Below, one piece after another: positions 19,652-28,677 of a stretch of DNA of 64,000 nt. Each line of letters begins with the position of its first letter. Positions within the stretch are counted from its first letter, which is position 1. A program made the translations under genes and the position numbers. The notes beneath the pieces were generated by a model. The model was not told the origin of the DNA, made no database searches, and was given only the letters and a program-made list of their open reading frames with translations. The stretch is from Bog-473 sp963756025 (lineage in GTDB: Bacteria; Actinomycetota; Acidimicrobiia; Acidimicrobiales; RAAP-2), in the NCBI GenBank assembly GCA_963756025.1, contig CAVWMF010000006.1, positions 682,001 to 746,000 of the forward strand, written 5' to 3'.

Positions 19652-20840
19652 TCAGGGGTGAGCGCCCCAGCGGATGGACGCCGCCAATGCCCCGAGCATC
19701 AGCAGCGCCCCGAGGATGGCGAACTCGGCCGTCACCTCGTCCTGCTCCTTTTGCACCTTCACCTCTTTCGACAGGTTGGCGAATACCCGCGAGAGCTCCG
19801 AGGCGTTCCGGGCGGTGTAGCTCTTGCCCCCGGTCGCCTGCGACACCTCCCTCAACGGCGGCAGGTCGGCCACCAGAGGGGATCCCGGACCGCCGAAGCC
19901 ACCGCCGCCGAAGCCACCGCCGCCGAAACCGCCGCCGCCGAAACCGCCGCCGCCGAAACCGCCACCGCCAAAGCCGCCCTGCTGCTGGGGCGTGCACTCG
20001 AGCGGGCCCGGGTGGGTCGTGCCGTAGCCGATGGTGTAGATGCGGACCCGGCGGGCGGCCGCATACGGGGCGGCCTGCAGTGGCGTGATCCCCCGATTGT
20101 TGGCTCCGTCGGTGAGGAGCACGACGATGTCGGGGACGTAGCCTTTGGCCCCCGGTTTCGCCCCCGTATCTGCCCTGCCACTGCCCGAACTGCCCGAACT
20201 GCCCGAACTGCCCGAACCGCCCGTACTGCCCGCCCGCCCGAGTTGGGATGGCGTGGCCCCCGAGCCGAGCACCGAGTTGGCGACCGGCTGGACGTCGGGG
20301 TCGACCTGGGCCACGGCGTCGAGTGATTGCAGAATTGCGGCCCCGATCGCCGTGCCCGGGCCGGTCGTCAGATGATGGAGCGCGTGGTCGAGCGCGCCGC
20401 GATCGGCCGTGGGCGCCACGGCAAGCTCGGCGTTCACGTTGAACAGCACCAGGCCGATCCGGGTGCCGTTCGGCTCGGAATTGACGAACTTGAGCGCGGC
20501 CCTCTGCGCCACGGCCAGTCGGTCGGGTGCGACGTCGGTGGAGCACATCGAGCCGGACTCGTCGAGCGCCAGGATGATCGACGTCCTCTCCGACGGCACC
20601 TCCCTCGTGATCTCCGGACGGCGCCGAGGCGATCGCCAGCACGCCAATGGCGGCGAGCAGGACGGCCACGGGAACGTGACGGAGCCAGCGCGTGCGTTGC
20701 GGGATGGCGGCCCGCAACAACGCGATACTCGAATACGAGATCGCCAGGCGGCGCCGGCGGCGGAGCGCAATGACGTAGACCCCCAGCACGAGGGGAACGA
20801 CCAGCAGGAGGAGGAGGGCCAAGGGCCAGGCAAAGCTCAC
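19652..20840 (-). CDS. VWA-domain membrane protein, Bat-like, second of the pair (one frame break)
   Basis: About 395 aa. N-terminal two membrane segments (LALLLLLVVPLVLGVYVIAL; VAVLLAAIGVLAIASA), a von Willebrand A domain with the metal-site motif DESGSM and a DIVVLLTDGANN strand, and a C-terminal membrane segment (ILGALLMLGALAASI). Frame breaks near 20618-20627; skipping one base gives ASA-RRPEITREVPSERTSI. Length 3n+1. Two low-complexity inserts lie in the VWA domain: Ser-Gly repeats and a Gly-Phe run. Start GTG 20840. Aerotolerance (Bat)-type proteins work with MoxR ATPases, probably as metal-dependent adhesion or assembly partners. Confidence 0.85.
19891..19978. repeat. 15-bp tandem repeats encoding a Gly-Gly-Phe-Gly-Gly run
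   Basis: About six copies of a 15-base unit (GCCGCCGCCGAAACC and variants) inside the first VWA gene. They encode GGFGG repeats on the minus strand. Copy number is likely to vary between strains. Confidence 0.8.
20180..20217. repeat. 9-bp tandem repeats encoding Ser-Ser-Gly
   Basis: Four copies of CTGCCCGAA in a row, giving SSG repeats in the VWA protein in a loop of the domain. Confidence 0.75.
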
Positions 20841-20841
20841 G

Positions 20842-21838
20842 TCACATCACCCGCCCGAACCACACCACCGAGAGCAGCGCGCCGAGAACGAGGAACAGCA
20901 TCGCCGCCGCCGCGAAGAGGGCGGAGATCTGGATGTACCTGCTCACGACCGTGAAATGCAGATTGACCGTTTTGGACACCTCGCTGATGGCGGCCCGGTC
21001 GCCGACGTGGTGATACGTCCCGTTCGTGACCTTGGCCACGTCCTTCAGCGTCGTCGGATCAAGCGCGGTGGCCACGCTGAACCCGCCGATGTGCACCGCT
21101 GTACCGGCGACCGTGCCGACGCCGATCGTCTGGATGCGCACGCCCGCCGTCGATGCCAGCTGGGCCACCGTCACCGGGCTGAGCTGACTCGTGTTCTCGC
21201 CGTCGGAGATCAACACGATCGGTCGCTCCCCCGAAATAGCCGATGTTGATCTCTTTCGAGTTGTCCTGGTTGAGCGCTTTCTCGCTCACCTTCAGCGTCT
21301 TGCCCGCGATGGCGTCGAGCGACGTCAGGATGCCCGTCCGCCAATGACGTACCGCCGCCCAGCGACACGTCATTGATGGCCCGCAGGACGCTGGAGTGAT
21401 CGAGAGTCGGCGTCCGCACGATCAGCGCCTCGGGTCCGAAGGTGACCACGCCGATCTTGACGGCCGGCGGCTGATCACGGACGAAGTCGCGTGCAGCGAG
21501 CTTTGCCGCCCCGATACGACTGGGTTTGACGTCTTTGGCCCCCATGCTGTTCGAAACATCCATCGCCACGATCACCGTGGCCCCGAAGCCGCGGCGTCCT
21601 GACGGTCGCCATCGGTCGGGCGGCGGCCACCACCAGGAGGGTGAGCGCAAGCGCGAACAACGCAAACGGCAGGTGCCGGCGCCAGCCCCTGTCGCCGCCC
21701 CGGGCCCGTGACGACGAGTCCCTGCGCCGCGAGTTCCTCGCTCCGGCGTGCCCGTCGGCGGCGCGCCGCAGCGTAGACGCCGACAGCGGCCGGGACGACG
21801 AGCAGCGCCAGGAGCCACGCCGGCGTGGCGAAGGTCAT
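20842..21838 (-). CDS. VWA-domain membrane protein, Bat-like, first of the pair (four frame breaks)
   Basis: About 331 aa. N-terminal membrane segments (PAWLLALLVVPAAVGVYAAARRRR; LFALALTLLVVAAARP), VWA domain with MIDAS DVSNSM, GGGTSLA (metal Thr region) and VLISDGENT, C-terminal membrane segment (FAAAAMLFLVLGALLSVVWF). The frame breaks near 21690-21705, 21590-21602, 21330-21360 and 21225-21235 (a CCCCC run). Length is 3n+1, equal to four inserted bases. ATG 21838 overlaps the DUF58 stop (ATGA). Because the domain reads cleanly across all four breaks the gene is probably intact in the organism. Confidence 0.82.
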
Positions 21839-22726
21839 CGGCGCCCCCGGCCCCGATGGGTCGCCATCTTGACGAATGCGAGGAGCAGGTCGTCCTCGGT
21901 CGACACCACGTGGAGATCGACGCGGGCCCGCGCCACCGACCGGCGGATGGTCTCGTCGTGATCGTCCGCCAACGCGTGCAGTCGCCGGCGGAACTCGGGA
22001 TCGCTCGAGTCGACGAGCAGCACCTCCCCGGTTTCGGCGTCCTGCACGTACAGCAGACCCGCATCGGGGAGCTCGTGCTCGCGCCGGTCCACCATCCGGA
22101 CCGCGACGACCTCGTGGCGCCGGGTGAGCGCCAGAAGAGGGCGTTCCCAGTCGGGCTCACTGACGAAATCGGAGATCACGACGACCAGCGAGCGGCGGCG
22201 CAGGAGGTGCTCGGCCGTGCGGAAGAGCCTGGCCAGGTCGGTCGTGGCCACGGCGTCGACCGGTCGGAGCAGCGCCTGCAGCAGCATGAGGACGTGGTTG
22301 CGGCCCTGGCGCGGCGGGAGGACCGTGTGGCGTTCCCCGTCGAAGACGATGGCCCCCACCCGATTGCCGTTCCGGACGAGCAACTGGCCGAAAACGGCCG
22401 CCAGCTCGCGCAGCACGTCGCTCTTTGGTCCGCCCGGCCGGCCCGAACGTCATCGAGCGCGAGCGATCGAGGAGAAGCCAGGCGGTGAGCTCGCGGTCCT
22501 CCGTGAAATCCCGGACGAGCAGCTCGTCCATCCGGGCCGTGGCGTTCCAGTCGATGTGGCGGACGTCGTCGCCCCATTCGTACGCCCGCAGGTCGAGGAA
22601 ATCGGTGCCGTCGCCCCGCAACAGCGTCCGGTAGTCACCTTGCAGGCGGCCGTCGAGACGCCGGATCACCTGCCACTGCACGCGGCGCAAGATCGCTTCG
22701 GGCGACAGGAGGTCGGTCGGATCCAC
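21835..22726 (-). CDS. DUF58-domain protein (one frame break)
   Basis: About 296 aa. The DUF58 signature DLRAYEWGDDVRHIDWNATARMDELLVRDF is present (residues about 47-76), followed by a VWA-like fold starting LLLDRSRSM, with IVFDGERHTVLPPR. The frame breaks in a TTT run at 22424-22426; removing one base gives GRTKSDVLRELAAVFGQLL. Length 3n+1. GTG 22726 start. DUF58 proteins are constant partners of MoxR ATPases and VWA membrane proteins in the BatA/BatB-type system; the operon order here is the usual one. Confidence 0.87.
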
Positions 22727-22741
22727 GGCGCCGTTCTCGGG

Positions 22742-23780
22742 TCAGCTGCCCGACGGTGCGCAGGATGACGTCGGGAACCCGGATGGCCTGCAACACCGCA
22801 TCGATGACGTGCTGCGCTGTCACGTCGTCGGCCAACGCCTCGTACGACAGGACCAGGCGGTGCCGGAGCACGTCGGGCGCCATCGTCAGCACGTCCTCGG
22901 GCAGCACGTACTGCCGGCCCCGCACCAGCGCCAGCGCCTGCGCCGCGATCACCATGTTGATCGACGCTCGTGGGCTCACGCCGAAGGTGATGTAGGGCGA
23001 GAGCTCCACCAGCCCCACCGTGTCGGGAGCACGGGTGGCCGCCGACACCGCGACGGCGTACTCGATCAACGACGGATCGACATACACCGTTCGGACCGCC
23101 TGTTGGAGTTGGCGCAGCTGCTCGACACTCATGGTCCGGTGGACGGTCTCGAGGCCGGCGACCATCCGCTCCACGATGACGAACTCCTCGGTGGCGCTCG
23201 GGTAATCGACGAGCACCTTGATCATGAATCGGTCGACCTGCGCTTCGGGCAGGGGGTAGGTCCCGTCCGACTCGATCGGGTTCTGGGTCGCCATCACGAG
23301 GAACGGGTCGGGCAGGGGGTGGGTCTCGCGTCCGATGGTCACCTGGCGCTCCTGCATGGCCTCGAGCAGAGCGCTCTGGACCTTGGCCGGGGCACGGTTC
23401 ACCTCGTCGGCGAGCAGGAGGTTGGCGAAGATCGGGCCGAGCGATACCTCGAACTCGCCCAGCTTCTGGTTGTAGATCCTCGTGCCGATGATGTCGGCCG
23501 GCACGAGGTCGGGAGTGAATTGGATCCGCTGGAACTCGACGCCGAGCGCACCGGCGAACGTCTTGACCGCGAGGGTCTTCGCCAGACCCGGCACGCCTTC
23601 GACGAGCAGGTGGCCGCGTGCCGCCAGGGCGACGACCATCCGCTCGAGCAGCACGTCCTGGCCCACGATGACCCGTTTGACCCGGTACAACACCTCCTCG
23701 AGTGCCTCGATCGCTGCGGCCGATGCTGCGGCGGTTGCGGCGGCGGTTGCGGCGGCGGCGCCATCGTGCGACTGGCTCAT
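22742..23780 (-). CDS. moxR: MoxR-family AAA+ ATPase (3' end uncertain)
   Basis: About 345 aa. Walker A EGVPGLAKT, Walker B LLADEVNRAP, sensor ATQNPIES and arginine region DRFMIKVLVDYPS are all visible, with an Ala-rich N-terminal leader (TAAATAAASAAAIEALEE). As printed the frame continues to 22635, overlapping DUF58 by 92 bases; one extra base near 22745-22750 would hide a stop at 22742-22744 after RTVGS, so I place the end there. Length would be 3n+1. MoxR acts as chaperone for the VWA proteins downstream. ATG 23780 overlaps the upstream stop (ATGA). Confidence 0.88.
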
Positions 23781-24694
23781 TTGGCCGGAGCCCCGGCCGC
23801 GGCGCCGGCGGTCGCAATCGGCACGGCAAAGCTGATGCCGGCAAATTCGTCGTTCCCTGCTGAGTTGGCAAGACCGGTCACGATCCCGATCACCTGACCT
23901 TTCGCATTGAGGAGGGGGCCACCGGAGCTCCCCGGGTTCACGGCCGCATCAAACTGGATCATCCCCGACAGCGGCAGTCCTCCTGCCGGCGTGAACGTCC
24001 GGTTCAACCCCGACACCACCCCGGACGATAACGACGCCACGAGGTCGAGGGGGTTGCCCACGGCGAAGACGTCATCGCCGATCTGCGGCGTGCCGCCGAG
24101 CACCGCCGGCACCACGACGGCCGGCAGGGTCGAGGGGGTCAACACCGCGATGTCGTGGCCGGCATCCGAGGAGACGACTGAGGCCGCTGAGGTCGACCCG
24201 TCGGCGAAGCTGACCTCGACGGTCGACGCCCCCCGCACGACGTGGAGTGCGGTCAGGATGTCACCCTGCTTGTCGATGATCACCCCGCTGCCGAGCTCGC
24301 CGGTGCCCGCCGCACCCCCCTCGGACTGGACCACGACGAACGCGTCCTCCACCGCTTGGTAGGCCTGCACCGCGGTGGGCGGCTGGGACTGCAGCTTCGA
24401 GACCGCCGCATTGGCCTTCTTGCCGGCGATGCCGCTGACCTGCGTGCTACTGAGGTCGGGCCGACCCGAGATGCGGTCGTTGGTCACGATGAGGGCGGCG
24501 GCCAGACCCACGATGGCGAGAAGGAGCATGGCGAGTCCAAGGCCCACCCGGCGCGACCCGCGAGGCCTCGCCCGTCCCGGCTCGGGCGCTCGCGGCTCCG
24601 GGGACTGGTCCGGCTCCGTGGGCGGGTGCTTTTGCCCGAGGGCGAGCCGGTCCCCCGCCGTGCGCCGGACTCCGCCCGCAGGCTCGACCCTCAT
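23777..24694 (-). CDS. Membrane-anchored trypsin-like (S1C/DegP-type) serine protease without PDZ domain
   Basis: 305 aa. Proline-rich cytoplasmic part (residues 20-48), one membrane segment (51-70), then a trypsin-like domain with H151 (LTALHVVRG), D181 (GHDIAVL) and S257 (NPGSSGGPLLN). It ends right after the protease domain, so no PDZ domain, unlike DegP or mycobacterial HtrA. It probably acts outside the membrane. It is the first gene of an operon of ATGA-overlapping genes with MoxR-DUF58-VWA-VWA; a protease in this position is worth noting. ATG 24694 start; TAGCGT 9 bases upstream could be its -10 box. Confidence 0.88.
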   Translation of the reverse strand: MRVEPAGGVRRTAGDRLALGQKHPPTEPDQSPEPRAPEPGRARPRGSRRVGLGLAMLLLAIVGLAAALIVTNDRISGRPDLSSTQVSGIAGKKANAAVSKLQSQPPTAVQAYQAVEDAFVVVQSEGGAAGTGELGSGVIIDKQGDILTALHVVRGASTVEVSFADGSTSAASVVSSDAGHDIAVLTPSTLPAVVVPAVLGGTPQIGDDVFAVGNPLDLVASLSSGVVSGLNRTFTPAGGLPLSGMIQFDAAVNPGSSGGPLLNAKGQVIGIVTGLANSAGNDEFAGISFAVPIATAGAAAGAPAK

Positions 24695-24777
24695 CAGACC
24701 AAAACGCTATGTCAGCTTTCGCGGTTTGTGACTTCGGGGCCCGACCCGGCATCGCGGAATCTGCCCACGGCCTTGAG

Positions 24778-24783
24778 TACGCT
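24778..24783 (+). promoter_or_regulatory. -10 element close to the small Cys-rich gene
   Basis: TACGCT with 5 bases to ATG 24789; compatible with a leaderless or near-leaderless transcript. Confidence 0.4.
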
Positions 24784-24788
24784 GCGGC

Positions 24789-25031
24789 ATGGCTTACGGT
24801 CCGTGCGTTGCGTGTAACAAGCCTTCGGATGTCGGTCACCCCGCCCGAAGAGGGTTCATCCTCCGAGATGGGGACAGCGAGCCCACACAGCTCCCGCCCC
24901 AGTTCGTGTGCCAGTTCCACTTCCAAGAGCTCAAAGGTGGGCGCTTGCTGCTGGGCTGGTGCGAAACGGAGGAGTGCCGACGATGGGGAGTCGCCGGCAC
25001 GGAGTCCCCGTGCGGTGAGCGCTTCGCCTGA
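24789..25031 (+). CDS. Small cysteine-rich hypothetical protein, 80 aa
   Basis: No family recognised. It carries CVAC near the start, CQFHF in the middle and CETEEC near the end, so five cysteines and nearby histidines that could hold zinc. No signal peptide or membrane segment. A -10 box 5 bases upstream supports the ATG. It stands alone, divergent from the trypsin-like protease and convergent with the SPFH gene with a 12-base gap. Codon use looks native. A zinc-finger-like binding protein is a guess. Confidence 0.6.
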   Translation: MAYGPCVACNKPSDVGHPARRGFILRDGDSEPTQLPPQFVCQFHFQELKGGRLLLGWCETEECRRWGVAGTESPCGERFA

Positions 25032-25043
25032 ACGCTTCGCCGC

Positions 25044-26039
25044 CTAGGGAGTCGTGATGGCGCCGTTCTGCTTCTCGGGCGCGTCGGGTGCCGCTGAGCG
25101 CAGTGTGCTGAGCAGGACCTCGGCCGATCCCATGAGGCTGGCCGCCTCGTAGGGCACGACCACCTTCGCGTTGTTGGACGCCGCGATCTCCTGGAGGGCG
25201 CGCAACTGGAGGACGGCGAGAGTGCGCGGATTGATCGTGGCCGTATCGAGCGACGAGAGCCTCGCCGCCTCGCCTTCGCCCCGGAGGACGAACGCCTTCT
25301 TCTCCCCCTCGGCCTGCAGCTCGAGCACCTTCATTTCGGCTTCGGCCCGTAGGATGGCCGCTTCCTTCGCCCCTTGCGCCTCGAGGACCGCCGCCTGCTG
25401 GCGGCCCCCGGCGCTGTTGATGGCCGCCTGCTGCTCGCCCTCTGACTTCAGGATCGCCGCCTTCTTGTGCTGCTCGGCCTCCTTCTGCTCGGACATGGCC
25501 TGGATCACGTTCGTCGGCGGCGTGATGTCGAGGATCTCAATCCGGTTCAGTCGCACGCCCCACTTCACCGTGGCATCGGCCATGTGGTCCTGCATGCGGG
25601 CGTTGATCGTCTCGCGCTGCGAGAGCGCCTGGTCGAGCGTGAGCTCACCGAAGACGGCCCGGAGCGCCGTCCGTGACAGCTGGTCGACCGCCAACCGGTA
25701 GTCGTTGATCTCGAAGAGCGCCGACTTCACATCGATCACCTGGCAGAAGATGGTGGCACTGACCCAGAGCGAGACGTTGTCCATCGTGATGACCGACTGC
25801 TGGTCCCCCGTCATCGGGAACTCGCGCATGTCGACCTTCTCCATCTTGTCGACGAAGGGGCGCAGAATCCGCAATCCCGGTTGGTCAACCGTCTTGAACT
25901 GGCCGAACCGCTTGACCACCCCGACGCTTCCCTGCTGGACGATCTTGACGCAGCGCGACACGAACCAGGCGCCGAGACCAACCCCCACGAGTACGGCAAC
26001 CGCAACGATCCCGATGATTTCGCCCGTCGATGCCAGCAT
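25044..26039 (-). CDS. SPFH/band-7 (stomatin-like) membrane protein
   Basis: 331 aa. N-terminal membrane segment (IIGIVAVAVLVGVGLGAWFV), then a band-7 domain (IVQQGSVGVVKRFGQFKTVDQPGLRILRPF ... LRAVFGELTLDQALSQRETIN), then a long charged coiled coil with AILKSEGEQQAAI, GAKEAAIL and AEGEKKAFVL repeats. Members form membrane microdomain scaffolds and often pair with NfeD proteins, as here (the NfeD-like gene ends the intergenic gap just upstream). RBS AGGAG 6 bases before ATG 26039. Confidence 0.92.
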   Translation of the reverse strand: MLASTGEIIGIVAVAVLVGVGLGAWFVSRCVKIVQQGSVGVVKRFGQFKTVDQPGLRILRPFVDKMEKVDMREFPMTGDQQSVITMDNVSLWVSATIFCQVIDVKSALFEINDYRLAVDQLSRTALRAVFGELTLDQALSQRETINARMQDHMADATVKWGVRLNRIEILDITPPTNVIQAMSEQKEAEQHKKAAILKSEGEQQAAINSAGGRQQAAVLEAQGAKEAAILRAEAEMKVLELQAEGEKKAFVLRGEGEAARLSSLDTATINPRTLAVLQLRALQEIAASNNAKVVVPYEAASLMGSAEVLLSTLRSAAPDAPEKQNGAITTP

Positions 26040-26048
26040 GGTGATCTC

Positions 26049-26267
26049 CTAACTGTCAGCAGCGTAGACGACCAGTAGGCCACGCTCTATGTCGGCCACG
26101 ACGACCGACGTGCCCACCGGGATGCTGCTCTCGTGATCCAAGGGGATGGCGAACCACTCCTCACCCCGGGCCCGGACACGGCCCGGGGTGTGCTCCCCCT
26201 GGATCTCCCGGGTCACCAACGCGGTGTCGCCCACCATTCCTTGGACCCCGTTGAGCACGTCTACCAC
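26049..26267 (-). CDS. NfeD-like OB-fold protein (short form)
   Basis: 72 aa. The sequence TALVTREIQGEHTPGRVRARGEEWFAIPLDHESSIPVGTSVVVADIERGLLVVYA matches the C-terminal OB-fold of NfeD proteins (G-x-V-x-x-x-G-E-x-W). Membrane segments and protease domain of full-length NfeD are missing. The gene is directly upstream (9 bases) of the SPFH gene, the usual partner, so the pair likely acts at membrane microdomains. Truncation of an originally longer gene cannot be excluded. Confidence 0.75.
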   Translation of the reverse strand: MVDVLNGVQGMVGDTALVTREIQGEHTPGRVRARGEEWFAIPLDHESSIPVGTSVVVADIERGLLVVYAADS

Positions 26268-26738
26268 TCTAATGAGAGCGGATCGATCGAGGCAGCGGAC
26301 GATGCCACGTCAGCTCACGCCTTGAAGCCGACACCTGTAATTTGGCTCTCCCTCCTGACACATCCCTCAGTCACCCCACTCTCTCCGCTGGTTCACGGGA
26401 CAGGCGAAAAGGCCGCGAGTAGGCCCGCCGCTGGGCATCTGACCAACGCAATCGTGGCTGGCGCGGCGTGAGATGCCGGGCTCGTAGAGGGTCGACCAGC
26501 CACTCGTGTCCGGTCTCGCCTGCGGCGCCCCTGGACGACCCCTCCTTGCGAGGGGAGCGCCGAGACTCGGTGGCCCAGCACCCCCGCCACCCCTCGCGCC
26601 CATCTTGTGGGGGCGTACCGGATACCGGCTGATCAGGAAGCCCACGGCTGTGGCGGGGGGCTATCGCTATGGCGGGGGGGCGATGGCAGGAGCACCGGCG
26701 GCTACCTCTGAAAAAGGTTACCGGTTTCCCGCGCCCGG
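26268..26738. other. 471-bp stretch without a recognisable gene
   Basis: I find no credible coding frame, tRNA, RNase P, SRP or tmRNA signature. It holds a short hairpin (CCCCTC-CTTGC-GAGGGG, near 26537-26553) and two G-rich runs around GGCTATCGCTATGGC (about 26656-26688). It separates an enoyl-CoA hydratase gene from the NfeD-SPFH pair, both on the minus strand, so it may hold the nfeD promoter. Confidence 0.5.
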
Positions 26739-27524
26739 TCAGTGTCCGGTGAAGGTGGGCTGGCGCTTCTCGGTGAAGGCATCCAGGGCTTCCCTCATGT
26801 CGTGGCCGGCGAAGTTGACGGCCGCGCAACGGGCCTCGTTCTCGACCGCCTGCTCCATGGAGGACTGGGCCGAACCGTTGAGCATCGTCTTGGTCAGGGA
26901 CAACGCCATCGTGGGCCCGGCAGCCAATGTGGTGGCCCACTCGTCCACGAACGCATCGAGCTCGTCGATGGGGACGACCCGGTTGATCAGTCCCATGGCG
27001 AGCGCATCCTCCCCGCTCCACAGGCCACCGAAGAGTGCGATCTCTTTAGCCTTGGCCAGGCCGACCATCCGGGGCAGGAGCCACGAGGCCCCGTTGTCGA
27101 GCGACAAGCCACGGCGGGCGAAGATCATCGAGAGCTTGGCCCGGTCGCTGCAGACGATCAGGTCGCAACCGAGCGCCAGGGAGAGCCCGGCGCCGACCGC
27201 GTGCCCGTCGACCTTGGCGATGGTGGGCTTGGTGAGGCGGTGGAGGGCGAGAGCCACATCTCCGAGGTGGCGCATGCCCGAAAGGCTCGAGAACGTCGCT
27301 GGCGCTTGAGGATCGGACAAGTCGGCTCCGGAGCAGAAGGAGCCTCCCGCCCCGGTGAGGACCATCGCCCTGTCCTCAGGATTGCGCTCGATCTCGGTGA
27401 ACACGGCCGGGAGCTCACGCAACATGACGCCATTGGCTGCGTTCTTGCGCTCCGGGCGATTCATCGTGACGGTGACGACGCCGTGTCGGCGCTCGACGAT
27501 GAGAGTTTCGGGGGTGGGTGCCAT
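26739..27524 (-). CDS. Enoyl-CoA hydratase/isomerase family protein
   Basis: 261 aa crotonase fold. Oxyanion-hole segments GAGGSFCSGADL and HAVGAGLSLALGCDLIV are present, followed by LLPRMVGLAKAKEIALFG and the trimerisation helix with GLINRVVP. Both catalytic glutamates of true hydratases are not evident: the region after GLSLDNGASW has Asp/Asn, so an isomerase or another crotonase reaction is as likely. ATG 27524, 8 bases after a -10 TAGGGT (27533-27538, minus strand), suggests a near-leaderless mRNA. Confidence 0.87.
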   Translation of the reverse strand: MAPTPETLIVERRHGVVTVTMNRPERKNAANGVMLRELPAVFTEIERNPEDRAMVLTGAGGSFCSGADLSDPQAPATFSSLSGMRHLGDVALALHRLTKPTIAKVDGHAVGAGLSLALGCDLIVCSDRAKLSMIFARRGLSLDNGASWLLPRMVGLAKAKEIALFGGLWSGEDALAMGLINRVVPIDELDAFVDEWATTLAAGPTMALSLTKTMLNGSAQSSMEQAVENEARCAAVNFAGHDMREALDAFTEKRQPTFTGH

Positions 27525-27532
27525 GGGAGGTG

Positions 27533-27538
27533 ACCCTA
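27533..27538 (-). promoter_or_regulatory. -10 element for the enoyl-CoA hydratase gene
   Basis: TAGGGT on the minus strand, 8 bases before ATG 27524. It lies in the short gap just after the yraN stop. Confidence 0.4.
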
Positions 27539-27545
27539 TGCCGAA

Positions 27546-27887
27546 TCAAAACGCCCGTTCGATGACATGCAGATCTCCCCCGAGAATCGCCACGACGTCG
27601 AAGCGCACATCGCACGGACCACAGCCGTGCAAGGAGAGGTACTCCGCGGCGAGTCGGCGCAGGCGCAGCTGCTTGATGCGCGTGACCGCCTCGGCCGGCA
27701 GGCCCATACGATCGCTACGCCGGGTCTTGACCTCGCAGAAGACAACGACGTTGCCCCGGGCGCAGACGAGGTCGAGCTCACCGAGCTTGCTGCGCCAGTT
27801 GCGCTCGACGATCTGATAGCCGCGAGCGAGGTACCAGTCGGCGGCCCGGTCCTCGCCGGCTCGGCCCAGTACGGTGCGGCGATCCAC
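27546..27887 (-). CDS. YraN/UPF0102-family endonuclease-like protein
   Basis: 113 aa. The family core GRAGEDRAADWYLARGYQIVERNWRSKLGELDLVCARGNVVVFCEVKTRR shows the nuclease-like E-x(n)-E-LD-E-VK pattern. These Holliday-resolvase-like proteins are of unproved function and often follow rnhB or trmD-rplS in bacteria; here the context is rplS-DUF2469-yraN. GTG 27887 start. Upstream lie the 18-20-bp repeats at 27902-27971. Confidence 0.9.
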   Translation of the reverse strand: MDRRTVLGRAGEDRAADWYLARGYQIVERNWRSKLGELDLVCARGNVVVFCEVKTRRSDRMGLPAEAVTRIKQLRLRRLAAEYLSLHGCGPCDVRFDVVAILGGDLHVIERAF

Positions 27888-27901
27888 ACCGGAGAACGGT
27901 C

Positions 27902-27971
27902 GGCCTCTGCCCGGAAGGTCGGGCCTCTGCCCGGAAATCGGCCTCCGCCCGGAAATCGGCCTCTGCCCGGA
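27902..27971. repeat. 18-20-bp tandem repeats between DUF2469 and yraN
   Basis: Four units beginning GGCCTCTGCCCGGAA (27902, 27922, 27940 and 27958) with 18-20-base spacing and small differences. GC-rich, intergenic, no CRISPR features (no spacers of unique sequence). Confidence 0.7.
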
Positions 27972-27999
27972 GCCGGAGCCGGAGCGGGAGCCCGGTCGC

Positions 28000-28293
28000 T
28001 CAGAGCTCCTGTTCGGGCAGGCGCTCGATGTTCACGTCGCGGAAGGTGACGACGTTGACCGTGGGGACGAAGCGAGCCGGGCGGTACATGTCCCATACCC
28101 ACGCGTCGCGTAATTCGAGCTCGATACACGCCGGAGTCGTATCGGACCGGACCTTGAGCGAGACCTCATTGGCCAGGTAGAAGCGGCGCTCTGTTTCGAT
28201 GACATAAGAGAAGACGGGCAGGACGGCTCGATACTCCTGGACAAGTCCGAGCTCGATCTCGGCTTCGTAACGCTCGAGGTCTTCCTCGCTCAT
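28000..28293 (-). CDS. DUF2469-family protein
   Basis: 97 aa. MSEEDLERYEAEIELGLVQEYRAVLPVFSYVIETERRFYLANEV is the family start; highly conserved in actinobacteria next to rplS and rnhB, function unknown. It contains VRSDTTPACIELELRDAWVWDMYRPARFVP. No membrane segment. 12 bases follow rplS, so cotranscribed. Confidence 0.92.
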   Translation of the reverse strand: MSEEDLERYEAEIELGLVQEYRAVLPVFSYVIETERRFYLANEVSLKVRSDTTPACIELELRDAWVWDMYRPARFVPTVNVVTFRDVNIERLPEQEL

Positions 28294-28304
28294 GCGGTGC
28301 GGCC

Positions 28305-28658
28305 CTACGGCTTCGCCGTCCGGAGCTCCTTGATCTTGGCGGACTTCCCGTGCCTCTCGCGCAGGTAATAGAGCTTGGCCCGGCGGACGTCGCCCAGGGT
28401 GATGACCTCGATGGAGGCGATGGTGGGCGAGTGCACGGGGAAGGTCCGCTCGACGCCGACGCCGAAGCTCACCTTGCGCACGGTGAAGGTCTCCTGGACG
28501 CCACCGCCCTGGCGCTTCATGACGGCGCCCTGGAATTTCTGGACGCGCTCACGGGTGCCCTCGACCACCCGGACGTTCACTGCCACGGTGTCGCCGGGCC
28601 GGAAATCGGGGATGTCGGTGCGCAGGCTGTCGCGATCGATGATTTCAGTGGGATGCAT
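28305..28658 (-). CDS. rplS: Ribosomal protein L19
   Basis: 117 aa. IPDFRPGDTVAVNVRVVEGTRERVQKFQGAVMKRQGGGVQETFTVRKVSFGVGVERTFPVHSPTI is the L19 core with the bridging residues of the 30S-50S interface. Start at ATG 28658 (MHPTEIIDRDSL) rather than the upstream in-frame TTG/ATG-like codons; GGAAG lies 8 bases before it. Follows trmD by 19 bases in the classic rpsP-rimM-trmD-rplS order. Confidence 0.96.
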   Translation of the reverse strand: MHPTEIIDRDSLRTDIPDFRPGDTVAVNVRVVEGTRERVQKFQGAVMKRQGGGVQETFTVRKVSFGVGVERTFPVHSPTIASIEVITLGDVRRAKLYYLRERHGKSAKIKELRTAKP

Positions 28659-28677
28659 GGGGAAGGGCTTCCTAACG

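Noticed and set aside
26268..26738. Possible structured RNA (RNase P, SRP, tmRNA, 6C RNA)
   Set aside because: None of the conserved cores of these RNAs was found on either strand; only a short hairpin is visible.
27902..27971. Possible CRISPR array
   Set aside because: Repeats are contiguous with no unique spacers of 30-40 bases, and no cas genes are present.
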